Assembly: GCF_003351785.1 (NCBI RefSeq)
Contig: NZ_CP031230.1
Location: forward strand, 3,200,501 to 3,264,500
Reading direction: 5' to 3'
Length of the DNA stretch: 64,000 nt
Source: Sporosarcina sp. PTS2304
GTDB taxonomy: Bacteria; Bacillota; Bacilli; Bacillales_A; Planococcaceae
In this document: positions 1 to 8,931 of the stretch, piece after piece
Layout of the letters: the number at the start of each line of letters is the position of its first letter
How positions within the stretch are numbered: position 1 is the stretch's first letter
Program-made: the position numbers and the translations under genes
Notes under the pieces: model-generated
What the model was told of the DNA's origin: nothing
Seen by the model: the letters and a program-made list of their open reading frames with translations, nothing else
Databases searched by the model: none

Positions 1-162
1 AGTAAAGTGTTGCATTTCTTGACTAACAAAGACTGTCATTTTAAATTTATGTAAACCAGTAAGAAAAACTAATATTTATATAAAAGTCTGAATATTTTAA
101 TAAATTAAAGGTTTTTAATTTATTGTGTCGAATAAGGTTCTTAGTAAATAAATTGAAAGGAG

Positions 163-363
163 AGTCGCTTATCTATACTTCTACATGTCTATTGATAATG
201 AAGTTGACTGTAGTATAGATACAAGAACGTTTCCAAACGTTGCAGAGGCATGAGAATTAGTGAAGAAAACTCTAATATGACTGATATCGATTTCATATCA
301 GGTAAGAATAGTAGATCACCAATGATTATTTACGGTAAGAAAATTGAAATTATTCTTCTATGA
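163..363 (+). pseudogene. Decayed paralogue of the following small unknown gene
   Basis: No intact reading frame, but the translation from 164 gives YLYFYMSIDNEVDCSID and FPNVAEA before an in-frame TGA at about 251. A shifted frame near 270-361 then gives SNMTDIDFIS and further residues. These match, in order, YLYLLIDGEVDHGIE, the VDAL stretch and HSMTALEFM of the gene at 431-724. The match over the whole length, with one stop, one frameshift and no start, indicates a tandem duplicate that has decayed. Function unknown. Confidence 0.55.
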
Positions 364-430
364 ATATTTAATATTTTAGTATATTAGAGTGAATTGAACT
401 AAATCATTTAATAGAGAGGAGAGGAACGAT

Positions 431-724
431 ATAAATTTCGATGCAACTTTAAATTTACAAGGAGAAGAATTTGTATGTACTGTTTTCGATCCAACAGATA
501 AATCACGTGCAGTGTTAATTTTAGGTGATAATATGAGTGGAGAACAGGAAGGTCCTATCTTTGTATATCTTTACTTACTCATTGATGGCGAAGTTGATCA
601 TGGCATAGAATCATTTATGTTCCAAGAACCAGTTGATGCACTGAATTTTATAAAAAACTTTCACAGTATGACAGCACTAGAATTTATGATAAGTTGTATT
701 GGCTGTCCACCAACTATCTACTGA
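431..724 (+). CDS. Small hypothetical protein with non-canonical start (possibly broken)
   Basis: The frame is open from 398 to 724, but the only canonical starts are internal: GTG at 512 gives 70 residues. A strong ribosome binding site, AGGAGAGG at 417-424, has ideal spacing to an ATA codon at 431. The native start was therefore probably ATG at 431, now mutated, or ATA is used inefficiently; from 431 the product is 97 residues. It is acidic, has no signal peptide or membrane segment, and I do not recognise a family. A decayed copy lies directly upstream and a terminator directly downstream, so it is a stand-alone unit in the AT-rich island. Such small acidic paralogues can be immunity proteins, but nothing in the sequence proves that. 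Confidence 0.5.
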   Translation: MNFDATLNLQGEEFVCTVFDPTDKSRAVLILGDNMSGEQEGPIFVYLYLLIDGEVDHGIESFMFQEPVDALNFIKNFHSMTALEFMISCIGCPPTIY

Positions 725-728
725 CATA

Positions 729-764
729 AAAACGAATTATCCGAAATGGATGATTCGTTTTTTA
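729..764 (+). terminator. Rho-independent terminator
   Basis: AACGAATTATCC and GGATGATTCGTT pair as a 12-bp stem with one T-G wobble around a GAAAT loop, followed by a T run. It lies just after the small gene ending at 724. Confidence 0.8.
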
Positions 765-1225
765 GTTGAAATATAATTAGTGTAATTTCTGTTGACGACC
801 TGAGTGCTAATATGAGATCGTTTATATAGGCAACTCTGTTACTGTGGTTTGAATGGAATCTTAGGTCGGAAAATGTAATACAATATACGAAGATGAATTA
901 TAGCACATTCTTAAAGAAAAATAGTATTAGAAATATTTATAGATTAAATGAAAAGAGTAGTGAAGAGAAAACTATATGACGGTACTTCGACTATAGAAGT
1001 ACTTTCCGTAATTGATTTTTTAGCATGTTGCTTATAAGTTAAGACAGTAGAGGATTGTTGGTATCTATTATTAACGAATCATTTTGGGAAGTAAAAAGTA
1101 TATAGATAGTTTTTGTGTAACAAGATATACAGATACTGGATTTATATATCATTTGCTTTAAATAGTTGCTACATTATATGTTAGATAGAGTAATAAAATA
1201 GAGAATTTAGATGGAGGAATATTAA
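765..1225. other. Gene-free AT-rich interval before the type III system
   Basis: No credible reading frame in about 460 bp. A palindrome with 7-bp perfect arms, GTACTTC and GAAGTAC, lies near 981-1003. A weak promoter candidate (TTGCTT at 1153, TATATG at 1175) precedes the mod gene. The rest is unassigned AT-rich sequence typical of a decayed island. Confidence 0.5.
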
Positions 1226-3253
1226 TTGGAAACTAAATTATTAGAAGAGATAAAAGCTGCTTTGTTAAAATTCCCAATATATTGGGAAGGAGAGAATTTA
1301 TTAAAGTCTAAAGTTATAGAGGATCTAAGAGAATATAAAGTTGACTTAATAGAAAGTTTATTAGCGAATGAGCTAATTAAGGACTTTTATTCTATAGAGT
1401 TTAAAAACAATACTATCTTTAAGATTGAAGAATTTATAGGTATGCTTCGATATAAGAACTATTGGAACAATAGTTATACAAATTTCAGCAATGATATCGG
1501 ATTAACAAGTGACAACAAATACTTGAAATATAATACCGATGTAGTATTGGATTTTCCGCATAAGGATTGCATATTAGAAGCTGGGATGACTAAAGAAGAC
1601 ATAGGTAAGAATGAAGTTTTCTATCACAATGTTTTAGCAAAAGAAGAAATTGATTCTTTACTTTCTCCTAAAGTACTAACGAATGTAAGAAAGTATGATG
1701 AAACAGGAGAATCTTCAATTACCAAGTTTACTGCTGAAGATAATCTGGTTATCAAGGGAAATAACTTAATTGCTTTACATACCTTAAAAGAAAAATATGC
1801 GGGTCAAGTAAAACTTATATATATTGATCCTCCTTATAATACTGGAAATGATGGATTTCGTTATAATGACCGATTTAATCATTCGACATGGCTTACTTTC
1901 ATGAGAAATAGATTAGAAGTTGCTAGAGACTTACTTGCAGACGAGGGTGCTATATACATATCAATTGATGATAACGAAGCAGCTTATTTGAAAGTTATTT
2001 TAGACGAGCTGTTTTATAGAGAAAACTTCTTAGCGCAAATAGCGTATGAAAGATCAGGAGTATCAGGGTTAGGACAAGGAGGTTCTTTCTTAGTGAACAC
2101 TCATGAATCGATTTTAGTCTATGCAAAAAACAAAGACAAACACACAATATTTAACGACAGAGGATTAGTCAGTTTAGAAAAGAAAGATATGACAAGATAC
2201 AATAAAATTTTAAATAAAATCGGTACACGTGTTGAAGTAGACAGGTTTGTAGCTCCTTCTACAAAAGAAGAAGTAATAATTTATAAACATGAAAATTATG
2301 ATATTGGAACAATTTCTTTAAGGTCATTCAAAGAAAGAGAAGGAGAAATTAGAGAAGAGTATATAGCTAATTTTGATAAAGTATTTAGGAATACCAGTGT
2401 TCAAAAAGAAAATGAGTTTCAGAATAGAATTCTCAGTTTATGTAATGAAGGTTTATTTTCAGCAGATTATAAGGTGTCAAGGGGTAAAAATAAAGGTGAA
2501 TGGGTAACAGCATACTATCTAAATCAGCAAGTATTTGCTTGGTTAAAAGACTCGGCTTTAATTGAGGAAAATGAAATTTTTAAAACAAATAAGCTATCTC
2601 AATTTTGGACACATGGATCAATTCCTAAAGCAGACTTAGCAAATGAAGGTGGGGTAGACCTTAGAAGAGGCAAAAAACCTGAGAACTTGCTTAAGAGAAT
2701 AATAGAGCTTGAGACAGAGAAAGAAGATATTGTTCTCGACTTCTTTTTGGGAAGTGGTTCAACCTGTGCTGTAGCACATAAAACAGGGCGACGTTATATA
2801 GGCATTGAACAAATGGATTATATTGAAGGCACAACCTTAACCCGCTTAAAAAATGTGATAAACGGTGATCGAAGCGGTATTTCTAAACAAGTTGACTGGA
2901 ACGGTGGTGGCAGTTTTATTTATGCAGAATTATGTAAGCTAAATGCAGAATATATTAATATGATTAATACAGCTAAAACAAAAGAGAATGTAGAAGAAAT
3001 CATTAATGTGCTTAAAGAAAATGCTTTCCTGGATTATAGACTCAATATTGATAACTTAAACTTCTACGATGATCGATTCGCTTCTTTATCGTTGGAAGAG
3101 CAGCAGGCTCTTTTAATAAAGAGTTTAGATGCAAATCAAATGTACTTAAGTTACTCGGAAATAGACGATACTCAATTTAAAATTACTGAATCTGTGAGAG
3201 AATTTAATAATGATTTCTATAATAATCAGAAAAAGGGAGATGACGAATCGTGA
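1226..3253 (+). CDS. mod: Type III restriction-modification methyltransferase (Mod)
   Basis: A 675-residue beta-class N6-adenine DNA methyltransferase, the modification and recognition subunit of a type III system. The catalytic DPPY motif (YIDPPYNTGND, about residues 199-209) comes before the SAM-binding motif (LDFFLGSGST, about residues 502-511), the beta-class order. The roughly 300 residues between them should hold the target recognition domain. The TTG start at 1226 is chosen because GGAGG at 1212-1217 is well spaced. Its stop overlaps the res start by 4 nt, so the two are translationally coupled. Length is normal for Mod (about 600-680). Very AT-rich, unlike genes after 10,990, which suggests acquisition. 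The recognition sequence cannot be deduced. Confidence 0.95.
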   Translation: METKLLEEIKAALLKFPIYWEGENLLKSKVIEDLREYKVDLIESLLANELIKDFYSIEFKNNTIFKIEEFIGMLRYKNYWNNSYTNFSNDIGLTSDNKYLKYNTDVVLDFPHKDCILEAGMTKEDIGKNEVFYHNVLAKEEIDSLLSPKVLTNVRKYDETGESSITKFTAEDNLVIKGNNLIALHTLKEKYAGQVKLIYIDPPYNTGNDGFRYNDRFNHSTWLTFMRNRLEVARDLLADEGAIYISIDDNEAAYLKVILDELFYRENFLAQIAYERSGVSGLGQGGSFLVNTHESILVYAKNKDKHTIFNDRGLVSLEKKDMTRYNKILNKIGTRVEVDRFVAPSTKEEVIIYKHENYDIGTISLRSFKEREGEIREEYIANFDKVFRNTSVQKENEFQNRILSLCNEGLFSADYKVSRGKNKGEWVTAYYLNQQVFAWLKDSALIEENEIFKTNKLSQFWTHGSIPKADLANEGGVDLRRGKKPENLLKRIIELETEKEDIVLDFFLGSGSTCAVAHKTGRRYIGIEQMDYIEGTTLTRLKNVINGDRSGISKQVDWNGGGSFIYAELCKLNAEYINMINTAKTKENVEEIINVLKENAFLDYRLNIDNLNFYDDRFASLSLEEQQALLIKSLDANQMYLSYSEIDDTQFKITESVREFNNDFYNNQKKGDDES

Positions 3254-5871
3254 GTAATGAGATTCTTCATTCCAAACTTCATCGATCACTCCATGATTTA
3301 AGTGAAATTGCGCAAGGAAATGTACTCTTTGAAATTCCAGACTATATTATAAACAACCTTAGTCATAAGCTACGTCCTTATCAAGAAGAAGCGTTACGTC
3401 ATTTCATTTATACACAAAGATTAGATGCAGCAGATTTAGCTTATAATCATTTGCTCTTTCATATGGCGACTGGTTCCGGCAAGACATTGGTTTTAGCATC
3501 AACCATTCTCTATTTGTATAAAGAACAAGGCCATCAAAACTTTATATTCTTTGTTAATAGTGATGCAATTATAAAAAAAACAATAGATAACTTAACTAAT
3601 ATGGGATCGACAAAATATTTATTCAATAGTAATGGTATTACTATTGATGGAAATCCTATATCTATTAAGGTAGTCGATGTTTTCCCAGCACTCCCAGCCG
3701 ATAACACTATATATCTTAAACTTACTACCATACAAAAACTGCACATGGATTTAACTAATCCCCGTGAAAATGGATTAACTTTTGAGACACTAAAAGAAAG
3801 TGATCTTGTCTTGCTAGCTGATGAAGCTCACCATATTAATGCACTGACCCGAAATGACAAGAGGACATTAAATACCAAGGAAATGCAAGAGAGGACTTGG
3901 GAGAATACAGTTAATAATATATTGAAGCTTCATCCATCGAATAGGTTAGTTGAATATACTGCAACAATTGATTTGAGGAACGATGCATTATTTGAAAAAT
4001 ACCAAAACAAAATTGTCTTTCAGTACGATTTAAAGAGATTTATGAAACAGGGTTATTCAAAAAATGTAGTTTTACTAAGAGCAAACGAGGAAGACAGTCA
4101 GAAAATGTTCTTAGGTATGCTATTAAGTCAATATCGTAAATATATTGCTAAAGATAATGGTATTGATTTAAAGCCCATAATTTTATTTAAATCAAATAAG
4201 ATATCAATTTCATTAGAGGCTCATAATAATTTTCTCAATATGGTAGAAAATCTAACAATCGAGCAATTGCAATCGACTGTTGAAAAAGGAATTATTCTTT
4301 ACGAAAATGAACAAAGTATCTGGCACAAAATGTTTGAATACTATAGAAGAAAAAATTTAGTCCAAGTCATACGAGATTTACAATGGGAGTTTAGAAGTCA
4401 AACACTTTTAAATGCCAATGATGCGGCATTTCTATCAGAAGGCAATGCCTTGTTGTTGAATACTTTAGAAAACAGAGATAACCCTGTTCGTGCTATCTTT
4501 GCTGTAGCGAAATTAAATGAAGGCTGGGATGTATTGAATCTTTTCGATATAATTCGGATTAGTGAAGGAGCTACAAGTACTAAAACTACTACAGATAGTG
4601 AAGCTCAACTAATTGGTCGTGGAGCTCGCTATTATCCATTTATAGTCGAAGAAGAACGTTCATATACTCGGCGATTCGATTACGCTGATAGTGATTTAAA
4701 AGTGATTGAAACCCTTCACTATCATACAATTAATGAAAATTCTTATATAAAAAATTTAGAGAAGTCATTAGAAACAGCTAATATTCAAATTAACGAAGAT
4801 CAATATACTCGTTATGAAGCTAAAATAAAACCTAAAATTAGAAAAATGGACTTCTTTAAAAATGGGAAAATATATATTAATAAACTAGTTCCTACATCGG
4901 CCGAAGATTACAAATCATTAAATGATTATACAGTGTCACAAGTATATGATGTCTCGTATGAAACAGCTGTAGAACAACAATATTTGTCTGGAGAAACTAC
5001 TACCAGCGGAACGAAAAGACATGAAATTCAAATGGAAATTTCAAGATCAATCCTACAAAAAGCATTGCAAAGAAACAAATTTTATAGATTCAGTAACTTG
5101 AAATATTATGTGCCAAGCATAACTAGCATTAAAGATTTTATAGAGAGTGAAAATTTTCTTGGGAATTTAAAAATCAATTTATCTCTACCCTTAGGTATTA
5201 ATGCAATTGATTTATCACCGAAAGAAAAACTTACTATAGTTGAACGTTACCTTTCATACGCTGAAAAAAATATTCGTTCAAACTATATGAAAGAGTGGGG
5301 AACTCCTATATTCGAAGGAGTAGCACTTTCAAAGTATATAGACGATTATGTAATCAATATGAATAAAGTAAATAAAGGGTCTGGAAAGGTACAAGAGAAA
5401 GTTCGTGCTCGAACTATGAGGAATCATGATTGGTATATTTATGACCAAGCAATAGTAAATGGTTGGGAAAGCGATATGATTGATTTTGTGAATGATTATA
5501 TAGATAGCTTAAGAGACCGCTATGAGGATGTATATTTAATACGAAACGAAAGAAAAGTAAAAGTTGTGGAGATTGGTGGTACAAGAGGGTTTATGCCAGA
5601 CTTCTTGTTGTATCTAAAAGATGCAGATTTCACGTATCAAGTATTTTTGGAGCCTAAAGGAGACAATCTACGTGAGCATGATCAATGGAAACAAGATTTC
5701 TTGTTATCATTGTCGACAAGAAGTGATATAGAAGTATTGGAGGAAAATGACAGTGTGCGCTTGATCGGTATCAAATTTTATTCAACCGACACTGATCTAA
5801 AACAAGAGTTTAGAGAAGATTTTAAAACAAAACTTTTAGATGGTGTAGATTTAAATGAATTTGATATGTAA
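3250..5871 (+). CDS. res: Type III restriction endonuclease subunit (Res)
   Basis: An 873-residue SF2 helicase-nuclease, the DNA translocating and cleaving partner of Mod. Walker A MATGSGKT is near residues 72-79 and the DEAH-type box ADEAHH near 191-196. The arginine-finger motif QLIGRGARYY is at about 455-464. A C-terminal PD-(D/E)xK nuclease shows MPDFLLY near 781 and LEPKG near 800. All motifs are intact and the length is typical, so restriction activity is expected. The GTG start overlaps the mod stop. No terminator follows at once; the nearest hairpin is at 6182-6230. Confidence 0.95.
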   Translation: MSNEILHSKLHRSLHDLSEIAQGNVLFEIPDYIINNLSHKLRPYQEEALRHFIYTQRLDAADLAYNHLLFHMATGSGKTLVLASTILYLYKEQGHQNFIFFVNSDAIIKKTIDNLTNMGSTKYLFNSNGITIDGNPISIKVVDVFPALPADNTIYLKLTTIQKLHMDLTNPRENGLTFETLKESDLVLLADEAHHINALTRNDKRTLNTKEMQERTWENTVNNILKLHPSNRLVEYTATIDLRNDALFEKYQNKIVFQYDLKRFMKQGYSKNVVLLRANEEDSQKMFLGMLLSQYRKYIAKDNGIDLKPIILFKSNKISISLEAHNNFLNMVENLTIEQLQSTVEKGIILYENEQSIWHKMFEYYRRKNLVQVIRDLQWEFRSQTLLNANDAAFLSEGNALLLNTLENRDNPVRAIFAVAKLNEGWDVLNLFDIIRISEGATSTKTTTDSEAQLIGRGARYYPFIVEEERSYTRRFDYADSDLKVIETLHYHTINENSYIKNLEKSLETANIQINEDQYTRYEAKIKPKIRKMDFFKNGKIYINKLVPTSAEDYKSLNDYTVSQVYDVSYETAVEQQYLSGETTTSGTKRHEIQMEISRSILQKALQRNKFYRFSNLKYYVPSITSIKDFIESENFLGNLKINLSLPLGINAIDLSPKEKLTIVERYLSYAEKNIRSNYMKEWGTPIFEGVALSKYIDDYVINMNKVNKGSGKVQEKVRARTMRNHDWYIYDQAIVNGWESDMIDFVNDYIDSLRDRYEDVYLIRNERKVKVVEIGGTRGFMPDFLLYLKDADFTYQVFLEPKGDNLREHDQWKQDFLLSLSTRSDIEVLEENDSVRLIGIKFYSTDTDLKQEFREDFKTKLLDGVDLNEFDM

Positions 5872-6181
5872 AAACAAAAACTTCTTAAAACAATAAGTAC
5901 TATATATTTGGCACTTAAAAACAAACTACCATATTATAAAAACTTGAGCAACATGTTTACTTTCTTAAGAATAATTAATAGATCCGTCGATAGATTTCTA
6001 TGAGCTAGAGATGGATCTTCTACGAGTATTACTTCTGCGTAAAAGAAAGTAGTGGCAAGAGTGCATTGCCCTATGTAAAGTCGATGAATGTAATTCAATA
6101 CACAGACTTATCTTTTATGGTATCCACCTTTTTAGTTTCTATAAACAAAATACTATTTTATCTATTAAAACAGACGTTTAT
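5872..6181. other. Gene-free interval after res
   Basis: AT-rich, without a supported reading frame. An inverted pair AGATCC/GGATCT surrounds 5981-6017. I see no promoter strong enough to call. Confidence 0.4.
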
Positions 6182-6230
6182 AAGAGGTAGCAAAGAAGTT
6201 TTTAATTTACTTTCCTGCCTCTTTTGTTTT
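6182..6230 (+). terminator. Terminator-like imperfect hairpin
   Basis: AAGAGGTAGCAAAG (6182-6195) and CTTTCCTGCCTCTT (6210-6223) form a 14-bp stem with two mismatches around a 14-nt loop, followed by TTTGTTTT. It probably ends transcription before the recombinase. Confidence 0.6.
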
Positions 6231-6310
6231 GACTCATAATTATTTTCAAAATCAATCTGCTGAAAATTCCAGCCTAGAATAATTTTGAAAAGTCTTGGGG
6301 AGGAAAAACT

Positions 6311-7210
6311 ATGTCAGATTTTAAATTAGCAAAGAATCAAGATACACTTGAGACTCAAAAACGTTACCATGATAGAAAAATTCGTATTGAAAAAAAGATG
6401 GAAGAGATTCCAAGACAATATGAAGGGGATATTCGTAGGTACAAGGAATACTGTTCCAGTACGGATCAAATAGTTGGTACAGAGGCTCTACTTGATTATT
6501 TATATGTCTCATTAACCGAACAAAAGATTAAGAAAACTACGTGGGAACGTAGACTGTCAGCTATTAGAAAATACCTAAGCGTAGTTCATAGTATAGAATT
6601 TAAAGGACTGGCTAGGGTTGCATACGAGCTTTCAGCGATGAGAAAAATGTATCATGAAGATCAATACGCTCATTTGATTCAGGTTCGGGGGAAATCAGCC
6701 ATCGATAAGAGAGAATTGATGGATACTCTTAATAAGCTACCGATAAGAGCTAAAGCAATTTGTTTAGTTAATCTTATAACAGCTAACCGACCTAATGAAA
6801 TGGTTCGTTTAAAAGTATCAGATTTTGATTTAAAAAACAGATCCGTCCATGTTTATTTGAAGAAGCAAAAAAGATGGCATACTAAACGGCTCACGAAAGA
6901 CGTAATCAATGCAATAGAGCTTTATATATACGAATACGGTCTTAGAGCAGACGATTACTTTGTAGGGAGAATATATAAGAATGGACGCTATGAGAGCACA
7001 GCTATTAGTGAAATAGGTTATTGTAAAGCACTGCAGCGGTGGACTGGGGGACTTACGGGATACAATTTCAGGAAAAGCCAAGTTGTAGCCATGCACGCAG
7101 CAGGTGCAGATTTACCAACTATTGCTCAACAAACAGGACATAAATCACTAGAAACGCTAGTGCAGCATTATCTTACAGTAACTGATGTAACTGTAGATAA
7201 ATATTTGTAG
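6311..7210 (+). CDS. Tyrosine recombinase / phage-type integrase
   Basis: A 299-residue site-specific recombinase. The N-terminal SAM-like DNA-binding part (about 30-125) precedes a catalytic domain (about 130-299). Visible catalytic candidates are Arg in TANRPNEM, Lys in YLKKQKRWHTKR, the box II region YNFRKS (Asn where His is usual), His in TGHKS and the nucleophile Tyr in QHYL. GGGGAGG before the ATG at 6311 is a good binding site. It stands alone between the type III and Gabija-like modules, so it could mobilise this island or be a relic of its arrival. No attachment site was identified. The Asn-for-His change is seen in some active family members, so it does not prove loss. Confidence 0.85.
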   Translation: MSDFKLAKNQDTLETQKRYHDRKIRIEKKMEEIPRQYEGDIRRYKEYCSSTDQIVGTEALLDYLYVSLTEQKIKKTTWERRLSAIRKYLSVVHSIEFKGLARVAYELSAMRKMYHEDQYAHLIQVRGKSAIDKRELMDTLNKLPIRAKAICLVNLITANRPNEMVRLKVSDFDLKNRSVHVYLKKQKRWHTKRLTKDVINAIELYIYEYGLRADDYFVGRIYKNGRYESTAISEIGYCKALQRWTGGLTGYNFRKSQVVAMHAAGADLPTIAQQTGHKSLETLVQHYLTVTDVTVDKYL

Positions 7211-7279
7211 ATATAAAACTGAAATAAACTTAAGAATTTAAAAAGGAATAGGGTTTTATTATTAATATTAGTTTTTTTC

Positions 7280-7309
7280 TTGATATAAGACGAACAATAA
7301 GAGTATTTA
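7280..7309 (+). promoter_or_regulatory. Candidate promoter of the Gabija-like operon
   Basis: TTGATA at 7280-7285 and TATTTA at 7304-7309 with an 18-bp spacer sit just before GAGGTGGAGG (7311-7320) and the ATG at 7330. The leader would be very short. Assigned by eye only. Confidence 0.35.
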
Positions 7310-7329
7310 AGAGGTGGAGGTCGTTCAAA

Positions 7330-8931
7330 ATGATTGAAAAAGTAATTATTAAAAACTTTAAATCGATAGAATCTTTATCTCTAAATGTTGATGAAGATAT
7401 TAATATTATTGTAGGGGATAACGAGCAAGGAAAATCTACAATACTGGAAGCCATAAACTTAGCACTTACTGCATATTTGAACAAAAGAAGTATACATAAT
7501 GAAATATCCCCTTTTATTTTTAATAGAAAAACTGTTAACACATATCTTAATTTTCTTCGAGATGAAAAGACAGTTGAACCTCCAAAAATTCTAATAGAGG
7601 TATACTTTCAAGAAAATGAAACAGTAGCAAGTTTGAAAGGAACAAATAACTCATTAAAAGAAGATACCTGGGGAATTAGTTTGTCAATAGAGTTGGATGA
7701 AGAGTTCACGGAAGAATACAAAGAGTACATTAAAAATCCGAATGATATTAATAATATTCCTATCGAGTATTATACTGTTAAATGGTATTCATTTGCTTTT
7801 TCTCCATTGACGACTCGAAGTAATCCCGTAAAATGTGTGCTTATAGATGCCACTGAAGGGAAAGCTTGGAATGGAACAGAAAGATATATTTCCAGTATTA
7901 TTGGGAATACATTGGATTTAAAACAAAAAGTAGCATTGAACGTGAACTACAGAGACTTAAAAGAAAGTTTTTCTAGCATAGATACTATCAAAAATATCAA
8001 TACTAGCTTATCGAGTAAGACGGGAGAGATATCAGATAAAGGTTTAAGTATATCATTAGACGTTTCTCAAAAGAGTGGCTGGGAAAGCCATTTAACAGCT
8101 TATCTAGATGATATACCTTTTGATTTAATCGGAAAAGGTGAACAAAATTCCATCAAATTAAAACTATCCTTAGAAACTAACTTAGGAGATGTGCATGTTA
8201 TTTTAATAGAAGAGCCTGAGACTCATTTATCATATACTAACATGAGCAAATTGGTTAAGCAGATTTCTGAGAAATGCGTAGGAAAGCAATTATTAATTAC
8301 TACTCACAGCACTTATGTTTTGAATAAACTCGGTTTAGATCACGTTATTTTTCTGAACAAGGGTAATACAATGACTTTAAAAGACCTTGATAAAGATACT
8401 TATAATTATTTCAAAAAGCTTCCTGGTTATGATACTCTTCGATTAATTTTAAGCGAAAAGGCTATTTTAGTAGAAGGGCCATCCGATGAATTGATAGTTC
8501 AAAAAGCATATTCACAAAAATATGGAAGACTTCCAATTGAAAATGGAGTGGATGTAATTACGATAAGAGGTCTTTCGTTTAAGCGGTATTTGGAGATTGC
8601 CGATAAATTGTCAAAGAATGTTTCTGTCATTACGGATAATGATGGTGATATTGAAAAGAATATAATTAAAAAATATGGTGAAAGATACTTAAACCACCCT
8701 AGTATCAGTATTAATTACGGTATTGATGAAAATTATAGAACATTAGAGCCACAGCTCGTTAAAGTAAATGGCGTGGATTTTTTGAATAAAATTTTAGACG
8801 TTGATTACCCTACTGAAGAAGCGTTAATAAAATATATGACAAGTCCAAGTAAGAAAAGCGAGTGTGCGATGCAATTATTTGATAGTGATGAAATTCTGAA
8901 GATACCGAAGTATATAGAAAATGCAATATAA
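7330..8931 (+). CDS. gajA: Gabija-like GajA: OLD-family ATPase with TOPRIM nuclease domain
   Basis: A 533-residue class 2 OLD protein. The ABC-type ATPase half shows Walker A GDNEQGKST (29-37), a signature-like GKGEQNS (about 270), Walker B ILIEEPETHLS (about 292-302) and the H-loop TTHST (about 326). The TOPRIM nuclease half has the metal-binding Glu in ILVEGPSDE (about 379-387), DNDGD (about 436-440) and a late Lys in SPSKKSECA. In Gabija, GajA nicks DNA when nucleotides fall and works with the helicase GajB. Here a UvrD-like gene overlaps the 3-prime end by 11 nt, the arrangement that defines class 2 OLD systems. It is somewhat shorter than the studied GajA (578). Symbol given by analogy; another OLD-helicase defence type is possible. 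Confidence 0.75.
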   Translation: MIEKVIIKNFKSIESLSLNVDEDINIIVGDNEQGKSTILEAINLALTAYLNKRSIHNEISPFIFNRKTVNTYLNFLRDEKTVEPPKILIEVYFQENETVASLKGTNNSLKEDTWGISLSIELDEEFTEEYKEYIKNPNDINNIPIEYYTVKWYSFAFSPLTTRSNPVKCVLIDATEGKAWNGTERYISSIIGNTLDLKQKVALNVNYRDLKESFSSIDTIKNINTSLSSKTGEISDKGLSISLDVSQKSGWESHLTAYLDDIPFDLIGKGEQNSIKLKLSLETNLGDVHVILIEEPETHLSYTNMSKLVKQISEKCVGKQLLITTHSTYVLNKLGLDHVIFLNKGNTMTLKDLDKDTYNYFKKLPGYDTLRLILSEKAILVEGPSDELIVQKAYSQKYGRLPIENGVDVITIRGLSFKRYLEIADKLSKNVSVITDNDGDIEKNIIKKYGERYLNHPSISINYGIDENYRTLEPQLVKVNGVDFLNKILDVDYPTEEALIKYMTSPSKKSECAMQLFDSDEILKIPKYIENAI

